Counted from the first letter of the stretch, positions 1 through 10,386 are shown. The stretch: DNA of 64,000 nucleotides from Fulvitalea axinellae (GCF_036492835.1 NZ_AP025315.1:124001-188000); one strand, 5' to 3'. Made by a program: numbers and translations. Notes: generated from the sequence alone by a model not told the origin.

Positions 1-1083
1 ATTCTGTCAGGCTGGCTAATTTCCCTAGCTTTGCTGTTCTCATTACAGCTTCTTCTATCTACTTTTCCAGAACAGAAGCTGAGCGGTTCATCCGTTTTGG
101 CCGGTATAATCGCCCTATTATTTCCCCCGACGCTTTACCTTTACGCAAAATATACAGCTTTGGGTTTAACCTCCCTTACAAAATCAGACAGATGGCATTA
201 TTCCGCATTTATATTGCTAATTCCGATTTTGGTATATTCGATTATTTGGGAAAGGCCTTTTTTCTATCAAAACTTTCTGGGCGAGTTAAGCACTTCTGTA
301 TTTTTCATCACATTCGGAATTATATTTTTCGGAATGTACTTTTTGTATGGCATCTATACTATTCGGCTAGTAAACACTTTTCAATCCCTCGAAAACGATT
401 ATTACGCCAATCATCATGACAGAATTGATCTTAAGTGGATAAAATACCTTAGCATTCTTTTTTACGTTTTTTGGACATTCATCATTATTATAGGCGCTTT
501 ACGATTCCATTTTGGAATTGACATACCGAAAGCCGTACATTTTATCCCACCAACCCATACAGTAATCATATACATAATAAGCTTCAAAGCTTATCGACAA
601 TCTTATTCGATAATACCCAAAGAAGCGGTTGAGCCCCCCAAAAAAACTAATGAGGAGCACCAAAAATATGCGAAATCGGGACTTAGGCAACACGAAGCAG
701 AACAGTATTTGATAACTTTGATCGAACATATGGAAACAAAAAAACCATGGCTTGAACCAGACTTAAATATCAAAAGCCTGGCTTTACGTACCGAAATACC
801 TCAACACTATATCACTCAAACACTTAATGAAAGGCTAAATAAAAACTTCTACACCTTTGTAAACGAATATAGAACAAACGAAGTGGTCCGTCTTTTCTCT
901 GATCAAAATTATCAACACTGGACTATTGTCGCCATCGCTTACGAATGCGGGTTTAATTCTAAATCCTCATTTAATGCATTTTTCAAGAAATATGTGGGCG
1001 AAACACCATCTAGCTACCGAAAGAAAATCAAAGTACAATCAGGTGAAATAACTCTTTCGAGTAAGAACTATCAAACTACTTAA
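1..1083 (+). CDS. AraC-family regulator with N-terminal membrane domain (5' partial)
   Basis: The frame is open from base 1, so the gene begins upstream of the window; the TTG at 31 is probably not the start. The visible 360 residues begin with several hydrophobic segments (roughly residues 5-200) that look like a polytopic membrane sensor. A charged linker follows, then a C-terminal AraC-type double helix-turn-helix (about 240-345), with 'IAYECGFNSKSSFNAFFKKY' followed by 'GETPSSYR', the typical second HTH and tail. Membrane-bound AraC regulators of this layout are common in Bacteroidota. The ligand and target genes cannot be read from the sequence. The protein ends 120 bp before a small secreted protein on the same strand, which may or may not be a target. 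Confidence 0.85.
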   Translation: MLSGWLISLALLFSLQLLLSTFPEQKLSGSSVLAGIIALLFPPTLYLYAKYTALGLTSLTKSDRWHYSAFILLIPILVYSIIWERPFFYQNFLGELSTSVFFITFGIIFFGMYFLYGIYTIRLVNTFQSLENDYYANHHDRIDLKWIKYLSILFYVFWTFIIIIGALRFHFGIDIPKAVHFIPPTHTVIIYIISFKAYRQSYSIIPKEAVEPPKKTNEEHQKYAKSGLRQHEAEQYLITLIEHMETKKPWLEPDLNIKSLALRTEIPQHYITQTLNERLNKNFYTFVNEYRTNEVVRLFSDQNYQHWTIVAIAYECGFNSKSSFNAFFKKYVGETPSSYRKKIKVQSGEITLSSKNYQTT

Positions 1084-1206
1084 GATCAACACCTTGCACA
1101 TACGTCCTTGAAAGGGAAGACAGATTAATTGTCTACCCTTACTGAGGAAGTCGCCATTATCTCTTCATTTTCCCTGTTTTGTAGCGTACACTCAAACAAA
1201 GGAAAA

Positions 1207-1587
1207 ATGAAAAGATCACTACTCATTCTGATTTTCTGTTGTTTCGCAACTCTTTCAAAAGGGCAAACCATCAAAGACGATATTTCCGGAACATGGTTTA
1301 CTAAAACCAAAAACTTGAAAGTGGAATTCTTCAAATCAGAGGGAAGATACTTTGGCAAGATTATATGGAAAAGCCCGGAAAATAAGACCGAATCCAGAAT
1401 TGGAGATGTGATTATCTCCGATTTGAAATACATTTCCCCAGAAGCGCAATACCAATCTGGAAAAATGAGAGCCAAGAAGTTTAACCTCGATTGTAAGGTG
1501 AAGAAAGACTCTCCGAATACGATAATAATAACCGTTAGCAAAGCCTTTATGAGTCGAAAGTTGGTCTGGACTAAGGCTGACCGATAA
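1207..1587 (+). CDS. DUF2147-like small secreted protein
   Basis: A 126-residue protein with a clear signal peptide (MKRSLLILIFCCFATLSKGQ). The mature part matches the pattern of DUF2147: 'DISGTWFT', then an 'FFKSEGRYFGKIIW' strand pair, and the closing 'RKLVWTKAD', equivalent to the family's terminal 'WtR'. The ATG at 1207 is preferred over an upstream in-frame start at 1129 because it begins the signal peptide and follows an A/G-rich AAAGGAAAA stretch. The middle (the usual 'NPD..R.R' and 'Y.G.IYDP' region) is weakly conserved, so this is a divergent member. The function of the family is unknown; the protein is probably periplasmic. Confidence 0.65.
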   Translation: MKRSLLILIFCCFATLSKGQTIKDDISGTWFTKTKNLKVEFFKSEGRYFGKIIWKSPENKTESRIGDVIISDLKYISPEAQYQSGKMRAKKFNLDCKVKKDSPNTIIITVSKAFMSRKLVWTKADR

Positions 1588-1720
1588 CAACTCTTCGATT
1601 TTTTATCGGGACATCACCAATTTTTCGTGTAGCTCTTACAATAGCCACTCTAACCACACTTTCGCATTCGGAAACGCAATTATACATTGTCCATCAACTC
1701 TTTTCTCAATCGAATAAAAT

Positions 1721-2581
1721 ATGTACGCTCATTTACGTAAAGTTCTGTCTATTCTATTTTTTTCTATTCTCTCCATTTATGGATTTTCCCAAGAGAAACA
1801 GGTTTGGGAAATAGACCGTATCCGGGCAAAGCAAGCTTTGGAATTAAAAAAGGATTCATTGGCAATTGGGAAAAACGAATATATGCGGAATTCGCAACTA
1901 TTTATCAAAACCGAAATACCTATCCAATACGCGATCGGTTACCAATACGCATTTAAGAGCGGCATTCTTTTAAACGGCAGTATTGGGGTGTTTTCAAGAA
2001 CATACGCAACCATCGCCATGGACTTTATGCCGTCAGAAGACCCTGCCGAAAAACAGCGAATGGATTTTTTCCAAGCAAACTTATACGGTGGTGCTGTACT
2101 GGAATTCGGTATGGGATATCAGCTTAGGAAATCGGGCTTTTTAGGTCTAGCTTCAATCCAGTTCCAAAGGTTTGGAGTTAGAGCCACCGCAAAAGAACTA
2201 ATCGATAACTTGGACAGCGAAGGTAGTTTTAATGATTTAGATGACTTAGAAGATAGGTTATCCGGATCTTCGCTATTAAGTGATTTTTATTACGAAGACG
2301 AACTTAGACCTGTAATCAAACCCACCCAATTTAGAATAAGCTTCGGAAAGATGTTTCGTTTAAAATCAGTGCCTCGATTATCAGTCACGGCGTTCGTTTC
2401 CTATAATTTTAATTTATCCTCATCCATTAAAGTCGAAACAGATTCTTCAATCGGGAGCATCATATTGGATAATTTCGTAAACCCTACTTTAGAGAACAGT
2501 TCCGGTATCAGCTTTTCCCAGTTTCAGTATCCAAGTTTGACTTTTCAGTTTAGTTATGAATTTGGTAGGGTGATTAGATAA
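1721..2581 (+). CDS. hypothetical exported protein, probable outer-membrane beta-barrel
   Basis: A 286-residue protein I do not recognise. It begins with a signal peptide (about residues 1-23, ending GFSQ). The mature part alternates hydrophobic and polar residues, with Gly/Tyr-rich strands ('IQYAIGYQYAFKSGILLNGS', 'LEFGMGYQL', 'FRISFGKMF') and ends in 'LTFQFSYEFGRVIR', which resembles a closing barrel strand. An acidic segment near residues 165-185 (LDDLEDRL) is probably a loop. The protein stands alone between the DUF2147-like gene and the nuclease gene. No function can be assigned. Confidence 0.6.
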   Translation: MYAHLRKVLSILFFSILSIYGFSQEKQVWEIDRIRAKQALELKKDSLAIGKNEYMRNSQLFIKTEIPIQYAIGYQYAFKSGILLNGSIGVFSRTYATIAMDFMPSEDPAEKQRMDFFQANLYGGAVLEFGMGYQLRKSGFLGLASIQFQRFGVRATAKELIDNLDSEGSFNDLDDLEDRLSGSSLLSDFYYEDELRPVIKPTQFRISFGKMFRLKSVPRLSVTAFVSYNFNLSSSIKVETDSSIGSIILDNFVNPTLENSSGISFSQFQYPSLTFQFSYEFGRVIR

Positions 2582-2853
2582 ACCTTGCTTTCTCAAAAGC
2601 AGGAAAACAAAGATCAGCCCCCAAGCAGGTAATACTTTTTTACATTCGACCAATATATTCCTTGATCTATTGAATAAAAATACCTCTTAATAAAACGATA
2701 AGTATTTACAAGAACGAAATGTTAATAAATCATTTCCATAGTTAGGTGATTACATCATTTTACACAAACACCTCTAATCCAATATAAAATTTAATTATTA
2801 TTACTCCCGACACAACAAATTATTCGCTTAAACCACTTTTACACATCGCTTAA

Positions 2854-5800
2854 ATGAAAAAGAAAAGCTACAGTTTTTTATTTATGCTATTCGCTTTTTT
2901 TGCGTTCGGCATAAATGGAATGGCCCAAGACATAGTCTTAGGGTATCAAGACATTAATTCTTGGCCCGTCAAATCGGGTTTTGCTCAAAAAAGTTCCGGA
3001 ATCGATGCTGTCAGATTCGGAAGTGGAAGCAGGATTGGCTCCAAAACCTCGGAAGTAATGGACCTCGGTACTTCTTGCAGGTTAAGCTTTGATGCTAAAC
3101 TGTATGATTCCACAGCCGAAATCGAGGTGGAAGTCGGTGGGGTAACCAAAAGAATTGACCCTCCGTCCAAAGACAGGGGTATATTCCATTTGGAGTTTGC
3201 TCCAAACGGCCCCTCAACAATAAGAATATCGTCCATCAGTAAGAGAAAACGCTTTGACGTTTTTTCTTTAACAATCACAAAACTTGACGGGGATACAAAA
3301 CCGGCAGTTAATCTTGAAATAGAGAAAAATCAAACAGCCGAGGGGGATGCGGAAACTATTCGACTTACCGCAAATCTCGCTTCGCAAGTAGACAGTCCGC
3401 AGACTGTTGGACTAGCCGTCTCCGGCAATAATATCGACAACGATGATTATGGGCTATCCTCTACAGAATTTACCTTTCCAGCAAATACTACCATAGCGAC
3501 AATCGATGTCACCATTAAGGACGACGCAAATGATGAAGGAACTGAAACCGCAATTTTTAGTCTAGTTACTCCTTCTTCGGATATTCAATTAGGTAATGTT
3601 ATAGAACAAAGTCTCGCGATATCGGACAATGACAAGCCAGTGGATATTTCGGCTCCCGTTTGGTCCGCAAACTTTCCGAAAACTCAGGACATTTCTTTTG
3701 CGACAGCATACCTTTCCATAAGCTTGGATGAACAATCCAAGGTATTCTACCTTTTGCAAGACGATGGAAGCGTTGCTCCCGCCAAAGAAAAAATCATTGC
3801 CGAAGGCATTCATTTTATTTATACAGACGGAGCTTTCACGCATAAAATAGAAAATCTAACTCCTGAGAAAGACTACGATCTTTATGTAATTGCCCAAGAC
3901 GATGAGGCGACACCTAACGTTCAGGAAATTCCAATCAAACTGGATTTTAGAACCAAAGCAAAGCCTTCGACCGGTAACTACGATTACATACTTCCTGAAG
4001 TTCAAAATGATAGAGTCTCCGTAACGCAAACGCCTAAAGAATATGTAATGACCGCTACCAAGCATATGGTGTCAGTCGGTTACGACATTAAGGCTGAAGA
4101 ACCTTTGAACCTTTTGGAATACTACGAATCGGCCATAGAGCTCAATGGACAAGATCTAAGGTCAGAGATTCAAAAGGTGATATCACAAAATCACCAGTCA
4201 AGAGATTATGGAGTAGTCTGGGAAATTTGCGAGACTGGTGACGAACACCCCAAAAACCCTTCACAAGTATGGCAAATGTACTTGGAAACGGGTATTGCCA
4301 AAAACGCTCACGTTAGCGGAAGCTCCGGTTGGAACCGCGAACACATTTGGGCCAAATCGCACGGTGATTTTGGCACTTCTGTCGGCCGAGGCACCGACGG
4401 ACACCACCTGCGAGCAACAGACGCTTCCGAAAACAATCGAAGAGGTAACAAAGATTTCGCTTACGCATCACCAGGCTATACACCGCCAAAATCCGCGCGC
4501 GGAGACGTGGCCCGAGCTATATTCTATATGGCTACCCGTTGGGGAATGACCGTAGACAACAACTTTGGTAGTAGCGGAGACAAAAGTGCGCGACACGGTA
4601 AGCTCGATGACTTACTGCAATGGCACAACGAAGACCCGGTTGACCCTTACGAAATACGCCGAAACAACGTAGTATACTCTTTCCAAAACAACAGGAACCC
4701 GTTCATCGACCACCCTGAATTGGTTGAGCATATCTTTGGTTCCAAGAAAGATTTGGCTTGGGATGGTGGCGTAGTATTAGGAGAGCCCGTTGGCGCAGGA
4801 GGAATCCGCTTATCGAACGCCGGAACGAAAGTTTTCGAAGACCTTATATTCGGACAGGTATCAGAGTCAACAAACATGATGGTTTCCGGAAGTAAATTGG
4901 ACGCTGACATCACAATAACAGCTCCTGCCCATTTCGAAATCGCTTTAGAAGGTATGGACTATAGCTCCAACATTACGCTTCAAAAAGACGGAGAGGGGAA
5001 TATTGCCAAGACAAAAATCAATATTCGCTTTAAGCCAAATGCGGAAAAACTGGGAGCTATCGCGGATAAACTGACTCTTACTTCAGGCAAGTACAGTCGT
5101 ACCGTTAATCTTCAAGCCTTTGGGGGAGTAAGGCCGAAGGAATTCTATCGCCAAAACTTTGACGCAGTAGGCGATTGGACATTGGTTTCCCTTGAAGGAA
5201 AAAACACTTGGGGAATTAAAAGCTACAACGACAATAATTTCCTGGAAATGAGGGGATATCAAGGTGATCCATCAGAATTGGATTGGGCAATTTCTCCTGA
5301 CTTAGGCCTTAACCAGTACAAGGACTTGAGCCTTAGCTTCCGTACTCAAACAGGCTTTTATAAACATGATGGGCTGGAAGTATACCTCATCCACAACCTT
5401 GAGGGCGATAACATAGAAGCAGCTCAGAAGACAAAGCTAAACGCCACATTAGCCGGTAAGCCATCTTCAGGCAATTACAGCGACTGGGTTGTTTCCGGAG
5501 ATATTGATCTGCAAGATGTACCGAAAGGAAGTCGGGTCGCGTTCAAATTTACAGGTAGTAGTTCAGGCAACACGACAACTTTCCGTATTGATGACTTTGC
5601 CCTGTCGGGAATATCAAGCATTAATTTCTCGAAACAAGAAATCGCATTCGACTACACACCTGCCAATAAAGTAAGTGAAGCCGTCGGCTATTCGGTAAAC
5701 GTCGACCCGGCTTCGGCGCCGATGCGATTCGAAACTGAGGGACCGTTCGAGATTTCGATAGACAAAAACTATTGGTTCAAGAATATTGAGATAAACCCGG

Positions 5801-8508
5801 TCGAGGACAAAATATCAAGCCAAATTTTTGTTCGCTACACACCTAAGGAAGATCATTACCTAGGACCGAAAGGGGCCATTAAACATATACTAGGAGATTT
5901 TACAAAAACGGTAAAACTCTTTGTAAACAAACCCGTAATCGAGAATCCGGTCGACGCCACTACGCTTGATAAAGACCTGACTTTCGATGTAGTAACTTGG
6001 AATGTGGAGTGGTTCGGTGTTCCAGAGAAAAGTAAGAGCGCAAGCACTTTCGACGAGCAGTTATCCGAAGTATCCGACGAGATCATTGCCACGGACGCTG
6101 ACATCTATGCATTACAAGAAGTTGTGGTTACGCCTGATAATAATTTCTTGGCCACTTTGATTGATAAGCTTAATGAGAAATCAGGCGCTGGCACTTGGGC
6201 GGGAATGGCCAATCCCCGACACTCTTACGACTGGCAAGACTACACTCCCGATTTCCCTCCGCAAAAAATAGCCTATATCTACCGCACCGCCACGGTATCG
6301 GATGTCGAGTTCAACGTGATGTTCAATGACAAATTCACAAATGAAACAACTAATGAACTTGATGGCTATACCGGTGAAAACGCAGGCAAGTTCATGGCCA
6401 GCGGGCGTCTCCCCTATTTGCTTTCCGCCAATGTAACCATCAACGGCAAAACGGAGGATATCAATCTGATCAACCTTCATTTCAAAGCGCATTCCCAGGC
6501 CACAAGCGTTGCTCGCAGAAAAGCCGACGCATTATACCTCAAAGCGTATATCGACGCGAATCTTGACGACGACCAAGTCATCATCTTGGGAGACTATAAC
6601 GCTACCGGATATCTGAATGAGATCAAGACTTGGGGATGGTACAATAACAATAACGAGGACTTTATGTACGCTGGCGGTACAGGCGTAGATTATATCTCGA
6701 TTTCCGATGAACTTTACCTGGAGTTTGAGCAATTGACAAATGCTTATAACGCGCGAAATGTCAACATATCGGATCACGATCCTCAAATCGTACGCCTTAT
6801 GTTTGGAAAGCCCGCAAGTATGAAGGTGAGTCAAACCATCACATTCCCAGAGCTTACCAATGTAACCTACGGATCTTCACAGATAACGTTAAATGGCTCC
6901 TCAGATTCCAAACTTGACCTTACCTACGCTTCTTCCAATGAATCCGTAGCTGTGGTTGAAGATGGAAAAATCAAAATCATCGGCGCCGGACAAGCGACAA
7001 TTACCGCAACTCAAGCCGGAGATGACACTTATTTGCCTGCCGTAGCTGTTGAGAGAACCTTGACCGTTGCAAAAGCGCCTTTGACCGTTAAAGCCAAAGA
7101 CGCATCTAAAGTGGAAGGTCAGAATAATCCAGAATTCGAGGCTGAATTCACCGGTTTTGTAAATAATGACACAGAAGCCGATTTGGACGGAACGCTTATA
7201 TTCCAGGTTAACGGAATGGAAATTATTCCTTCCGGCCTATCCTCTGAGGACTATGATATCTCTTTTGAGAATGGAACACTCAATATTTTGAGTTCACTCA
7301 ACAGTATCCTTTCACTGTCAGTCGGAGAAAAAGAGGGGGCAATCAACGAAGGCCAGTCAACCGTTTCCATAAGTTTACCTGTCGGAACCGGACCTATCTC
7401 TGACATGATCCAGCTGTCCGCATCTCCTAAATCCATTTTCAAGATCGGACAAGAAGACGATTCTAGCGTAAAGATCATCATAACCGCAGAAAGCGGAGAA
7501 GAACGCACTTGGACGGTAAACATCACTTGGATCAAGAAAACCCAGACCATTACTTTCACAGAAATTGGAAGTACCGTTTATGGAGCTACCCCAATTACGC
7601 TAAATGGCTCTACTGATTCCCAACTTGACTTAAACTACGCTTCTTCGGACGAATCCGTAGCCATAATTGAAGATGGAAAAATCAAAATCATCGGTGCCGG
7701 ACTAGCGACAATTACTGCAACCCAAGCCGGAGATGACACTTACTTGCCCGCCGAGGCTGTTGAGAGAACCTTGACCGTGACAAAAGCGCCTTTGACCGTT
7801 AAAGCCAAAGATGCCTCTAAAGTGGAAGGTCAGAATAACCCAGAATTCGAGGCCGAATTCACCGGTTTTGTAAATAATGACACCGAAGCCGACTTGGACG
7901 GAACGCTTGCATTCCAAGTTAACGGAACGGAAATTATCCCGTCTGGGCTTACTTCTGAAAACTATGACATTTCTTTTGAGAATGGAACCTTGACAATAAC
8001 CAAAGCTCCAAGTAAAGAAAAAGCATTCCTTTCATTCTATATCGGACAGCACAAGGGTACGGTAAACGCATTAGAGCATTCTATTCAGATTACTTTGCCT
8101 GAAGGTTTCGAAATCAACGATTCAAAAATAACCATGACTATTTCTGAAAATGCGGTAGCCGAACTTATTGAAAAACAACAAAACAAAATAAGCTATAAAG
8201 TCATTGCGGAGGATAAGTCAGAGCAACTTTGGAATGTTTTTATCACTTGGCAACGTGTTCTGAATATTGATGAAAAAATCGGTTATTCTATCGCACCAAA
8301 CCCAGCATCAGACTATATCCGAATCTTCTCCGACAAAACAGAATCTATTGAAATATCCGTAAGTGATTCTTCTGGAAAGAATGTGCTTTCCGGATCATTC
8401 CGTACCGGTGAGAGTATTAGTATCAATAAACTAGCGCCAGGCATCTATATCGTAACATTATTGTCTGGTAGTCAAGGAACGGAAACATACAGATTATCAA
8501 TAAAATAA
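2854..8508 (+). CDS. giant secreted double nuclease (endonuclease I + EEP nuclease) with T9SS sorting domain
   Basis: An 1884-residue exported protein. The domains I read, in order, are: signal peptide (1-24, ending MAQ); unknown N-domain; Calx-beta-like (about 150-255); Fn3-like (about 265-372); endonuclease I (about 430-630) with the 'WNREHIWAKSHG' motif near 492 and 'DGHHLRATDASENNRRGN' after it; an Ig-like lattice domain; a choice-of-anchor-J-like domain (about 763-922); an endonuclease/exonuclease/phosphatase domain (about 1041-1319) with 'TWNVEWFG', 'LQEV', 'GDYNA' and 'SDHDPQ'; two Big/MBG-type repeats (about 1326-1476 and 1563-1716); and a Por-type sorting domain (about 1810-1884). 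Catalytic motifs of both nucleases look intact. Expected role: extracellular or surface DNA/RNA degradation after T9SS export. It is monocistronic and ends at a strong terminator. Confidence 0.9.
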   Translation: MKKKSYSFLFMLFAFFAFGINGMAQDIVLGYQDINSWPVKSGFAQKSSGIDAVRFGSGSRIGSKTSEVMDLGTSCRLSFDAKLYDSTAEIEVEVGGVTKRIDPPSKDRGIFHLEFAPNGPSTIRISSISKRKRFDVFSLTITKLDGDTKPAVNLEIEKNQTAEGDAETIRLTANLASQVDSPQTVGLAVSGNNIDNDDYGLSSTEFTFPANTTIATIDVTIKDDANDEGTETAIFSLVTPSSDIQLGNVIEQSLAISDNDKPVDISAPVWSANFPKTQDISFATAYLSISLDEQSKVFYLLQDDGSVAPAKEKIIAEGIHFIYTDGAFTHKIENLTPEKDYDLYVIAQDDEATPNVQEIPIKLDFRTKAKPSTGNYDYILPEVQNDRVSVTQTPKEYVMTATKHMVSVGYDIKAEEPLNLLEYYESAIELNGQDLRSEIQKVISQNHQSRDYGVVWEICETGDEHPKNPSQVWQMYLETGIAKNAHVSGSSGWNREHIWAKSHGDFGTSVGRGTDGHHLRATDASENNRRGNKDFAYASPGYTPPKSARGDVARAIFYMATRWGMTVDNNFGSSGDKSARHGKLDDLLQWHNEDPVDPYEIRRNNVVYSFQNNRNPFIDHPELVEHIFGSKKDLAWDGGVVLGEPVGAGGIRLSNAGTKVFEDLIFGQVSESTNMMVSGSKLDADITITAPAHFEIALEGMDYSSNITLQKDGEGNIAKTKINIRFKPNAEKLGAIADKLTLTSGKYSRTVNLQAFGGVRPKEFYRQNFDAVGDWTLVSLEGKNTWGIKSYNDNNFLEMRGYQGDPSELDWAISPDLGLNQYKDLSLSFRTQTGFYKHDGLEVYLIHNLEGDNIEAAQKTKLNATLAGKPSSGNYSDWVVSGDIDLQDVPKGSRVAFKFTGSSSGNTTTFRIDDFALSGISSINFSKQEIAFDYTPANKVSEAVGYSVNVDPASAPMRFETEGPFEISIDKNYWFKNIEINPVEDKISSQIFVRYTPKEDHYLGPKGAIKHILGDFTKTVKLFVNKPVIENPVDATTLDKDLTFDVVTWNVEWFGVPEKSKSASTFDEQLSEVSDEIIATDADIYALQEVVVTPDNNFLATLIDKLNEKSGAGTWAGMANPRHSYDWQDYTPDFPPQKIAYIYRTATVSDVEFNVMFNDKFTNETTNELDGYTGENAGKFMASGRLPYLLSANVTINGKTEDINLINLHFKAHSQATSVARRKADALYLKAYIDANLDDDQVIILGDYNATGYLNEIKTWGWYNNNNEDFMYAGGTGVDYISISDELYLEFEQLTNAYNARNVNISDHDPQIVRLMFGKPASMKVSQTITFPELTNVTYGSSQITLNGSSDSKLDLTYASSNESVAVVEDGKIKIIGAGQATITATQAGDDTYLPAVAVERTLTVAKAPLTVKAKDASKVEGQNNPEFEAEFTGFVNNDTEADLDGTLIFQVNGMEIIPSGLSSEDYDISFENGTLNILSSLNSILSLSVGEKEGAINEGQSTVSISLPVGTGPISDMIQLSASPKSIFKIGQEDDSSVKIIITAESGEERTWTVNITWIKKTQTITFTEIGSTVYGATPITLNGSTDSQLDLNYASSDESVAIIEDGKIKIIGAGLATITATQAGDDTYLPAEAVERTLTVTKAPLTVKAKDASKVEGQNNPEFEAEFTGFVNNDTEADLDGTLAFQVNGTEIIPSGLTSENYDISFENGTLTITKAPSKEKAFLSFYIGQHKGTVNALEHSIQITLPEGFEINDSKITMTISENAVAELIEKQQNKISYKVIAEDKSEQLWNVFITWQRVLNIDEKIGYSIAPNPASDYIRIFSDKTESIEISVSDSSGKNVLSGSFRTGESISINKLAPGIYIVTLLSGSQGTETYRLSIK
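6834..8000 (+). repeat. two direct repeats of about 455 bp inside the nuclease gene (711-bp period)
   Basis: Bases 6834-7290 and 7545-8000 are near-identical copies encoding the Big-like plus MBG-like domain pair ('YLPA.AVERTLTV.KAPLTVKAKD...'). For example GATGGAAAAATCAAAATCAT occurs at 6961 and 7672. Differences are mostly synonymous, which suggests a recent internal duplication or gene conversion. Confidence 0.85.
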
Positions 8509-8539
8509 GATTTCCTAAATAGAAATAAGCAATAACAAC

Positions 8540-8570
8540 AAAAGCCATCCTTTGAAAGGATGGCTTTTGT
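8540..8570. terminator. bidirectional rho-independent terminator
   Basis: A near-perfect inverted repeat, AAAGCCATCCTTT / AAAGGATGGCTTT, flanked by A and T runs. It lies between the convergent nuclease gene and the GH-A glycosidase gene and can serve both. Confidence 0.9.
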
Positions 8571-8674
8571 CTTAAATTGAACTTTTGAAATTATGTATAA
8601 CCTATTCTATTAAGAACAGGAAACTATCTTTTCATCGTAATATATTATGTGTCAACATATTATTCAGCTCAAAG

Positions 8675-9907
8675 TCATTTCGGACCCACTAAATGTTTCC
8701 CCGTCAACTTCCTGAAAATTTCTATCTCCTTCTGATCAAAAGGCGTTCCGTCCATCCGGAAAAGATCGTGAAACCACACCTCCGGCTCAGGAAAAGACTC
8801 TCCCGGACGAACCACATGCCCTTCTTCTCTTAACTTATTAACACTTAATTTTTTACCGTCTTTTGTTTTACGACTAGACCATGGCCAAATCGTTCCTGAT
8901 TTCCCTGAAACAAAACCCCAGTTTACAGCCCCAACTCCCATTTCCTTAAACAATGGAAGACATTTCTCAACAGTATTTCCTCTAGAGCGCGCCAACCATT
9001 CGGTCATCACAACCGGTCTGCCGTCACTCTGATAATTCTTGATCAGCTTACGTACGCTTTCCACGTTAGAATAATAGGAATGAATGGAAAAAATATCCGA
9101 GTTAGCCCTGTTAATCTTAATATTTCCCGTTCCCAAAGCCCCGCTTGTAGTAGAAGTGACGGGCTGGGAAGGGTTAATCTCACGCGCCCAAACCCACGAA
9201 TCATATACCAAACGGTTGGAACGGTCACCGATATTGCTATCCACTTTTTCGGAGCCCATATCACCGTCAAGCCCTGACCCTCGGCCAGGTTCGTTATAGA
9301 GTTCCCACATCAATACACGCTTGTCTTTGGCAAAACGGCTCATAGTTTTTTGCACATACCCTTTAAGTTGTTTAGCCTCTTTGCGTGTTTCTTTACCCAC
9401 AGCGTAACGCTCACCTACCTCACGGGCAGGACAATTCACCCAGCCTGAGTTATGGTAGCCACTCACTGGCAGTGGCTGTTTGCCTAACTTGGGATTCGGG
9501 AAATGACAATCGTCAAAAAACACAAACCATGGCCGGATACCGTGCTTTTGGCAAATATCCAGAAACTGGTCCATTCTTTTATAAAGTCCCTTTTCATCAT
9601 CCGCCCAAACGACGTCATGAAGAAAAACCCTTAGCGTATTCATCCCGATACTTTCCGCCCAGCCAAGTTCCTTGTCTATTGTTTCGGGATCCCAAGTAGA
9701 CGCCTGCCACATATCGATTTGGTTTATCGCCGTAGCAGGATAATAATTACACCCGACAAGCCACGGCAATTCCTTATACCAACGATTAATCTTTTCAGCT
9801 GACCAACGCCCCGGTACCGGCACAGAATAATCTGGCGCATTCTGGGCCGAAACCATAAACGAAAAAAAGCTCAATGCTACGCAAATAGCTAATTTGAAGT
9901 ATTTCAT
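8675..9907 (-). CDS. clan GH-A (GH5-like) secreted glycoside hydrolase
   Basis: A 410-residue protein with a signal peptide (ending VSAQ). It is a single (beta/alpha)8 catalytic domain. The acid/base is predicted in 'WELYNEPG' (E206) and the nucleophile in 'VVMTEW' (E303), the classical clan GH-A spacing. Supporting signatures are 'GMNTLRVFLHDVVW' near 89-101 and 'HSYY' near 276. Homologues are often labelled cellulase-family or 1,4-beta-xylanase, but the subfamily and substrate cannot be decided by eye. No carbohydrate-binding domain is present. The gene is solitary and convergent with the nuclease gene. The ATG at 9907 starts the signal peptide directly. Confidence 0.85.
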   Translation of the reverse strand: MKYFKLAICVALSFFSFMVSAQNAPDYSVPVPGRWSAEKINRWYKELPWLVGCNYYPATAINQIDMWQASTWDPETIDKELGWAESIGMNTLRVFLHDVVWADDEKGLYKRMDQFLDICQKHGIRPWFVFFDDCHFPNPKLGKQPLPVSGYHNSGWVNCPAREVGERYAVGKETRKEAKQLKGYVQKTMSRFAKDKRVLMWELYNEPGRGSGLDGDMGSEKVDSNIGDRSNRLVYDSWVWAREINPSQPVTSTTSGALGTGNIKINRANSDIFSIHSYYSNVESVRKLIKNYQSDGRPVVMTEWLARSRGNTVEKCLPLFKEMGVGAVNWGFVSGKSGTIWPWSSRKTKDGKKLSVNKLREEGHVVRPGESFPEPEVWFHDLFRMDGTPFDQKEIEIFRKLTGKHLVGPK

Positions 9908-10386
9908 AATGTAAACGAATTATTCTCTTCTTAAAAATCATCGAAATGGTTCTGTTACGAGAACCGAACCCAAATACAATTTAGAACATCAATTACTCGC
10001 AAAAGGATGCTATAAAGGCATATTGCGGGGGCATTTTGTTATCCAAAAAAAGAGGGCAAATCGTGACAACACTATTACGCTATCACATATGTCAGGTATC
10101 AATACAAATAAGTACAACCTCCTTGTTTTATCTGTGGATTAGTAAATTCTAATGTATCTGGTCTGAGAGGTAAACTTATGGGTATTGCGTTTTAATTAGA
10201 TTAAAAAGAAAAAGTACTAGACAACAGGTATATTATTTAATTAAAACAGCATTAATCAAAATAGAATACTCAATATATTCGTTTTAAATATCACTCCGGA
10301 GTTCACAAATGACCAATCTCATTTTATTAATAATCGCTTTCAGAGATATTACATTTATATTTTTCAAACAACTAATCCTTTATAAG
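9908..10386. other. 479-bp intergenic region between divergent genes
   Basis: AT-rich divergent promoter region between the GH-A enzyme and the OB-fold lipoprotein. No RNA gene, repeat or clear operator was recognised. Confidence 0.5.

Noticed and set aside
10309-10386. Longer start for the OB-fold lipoprotein
   Set aside because: The extra 26 residues precede and bury the lipobox signal; ATG 10387 gives a proper lipoprotein leader.
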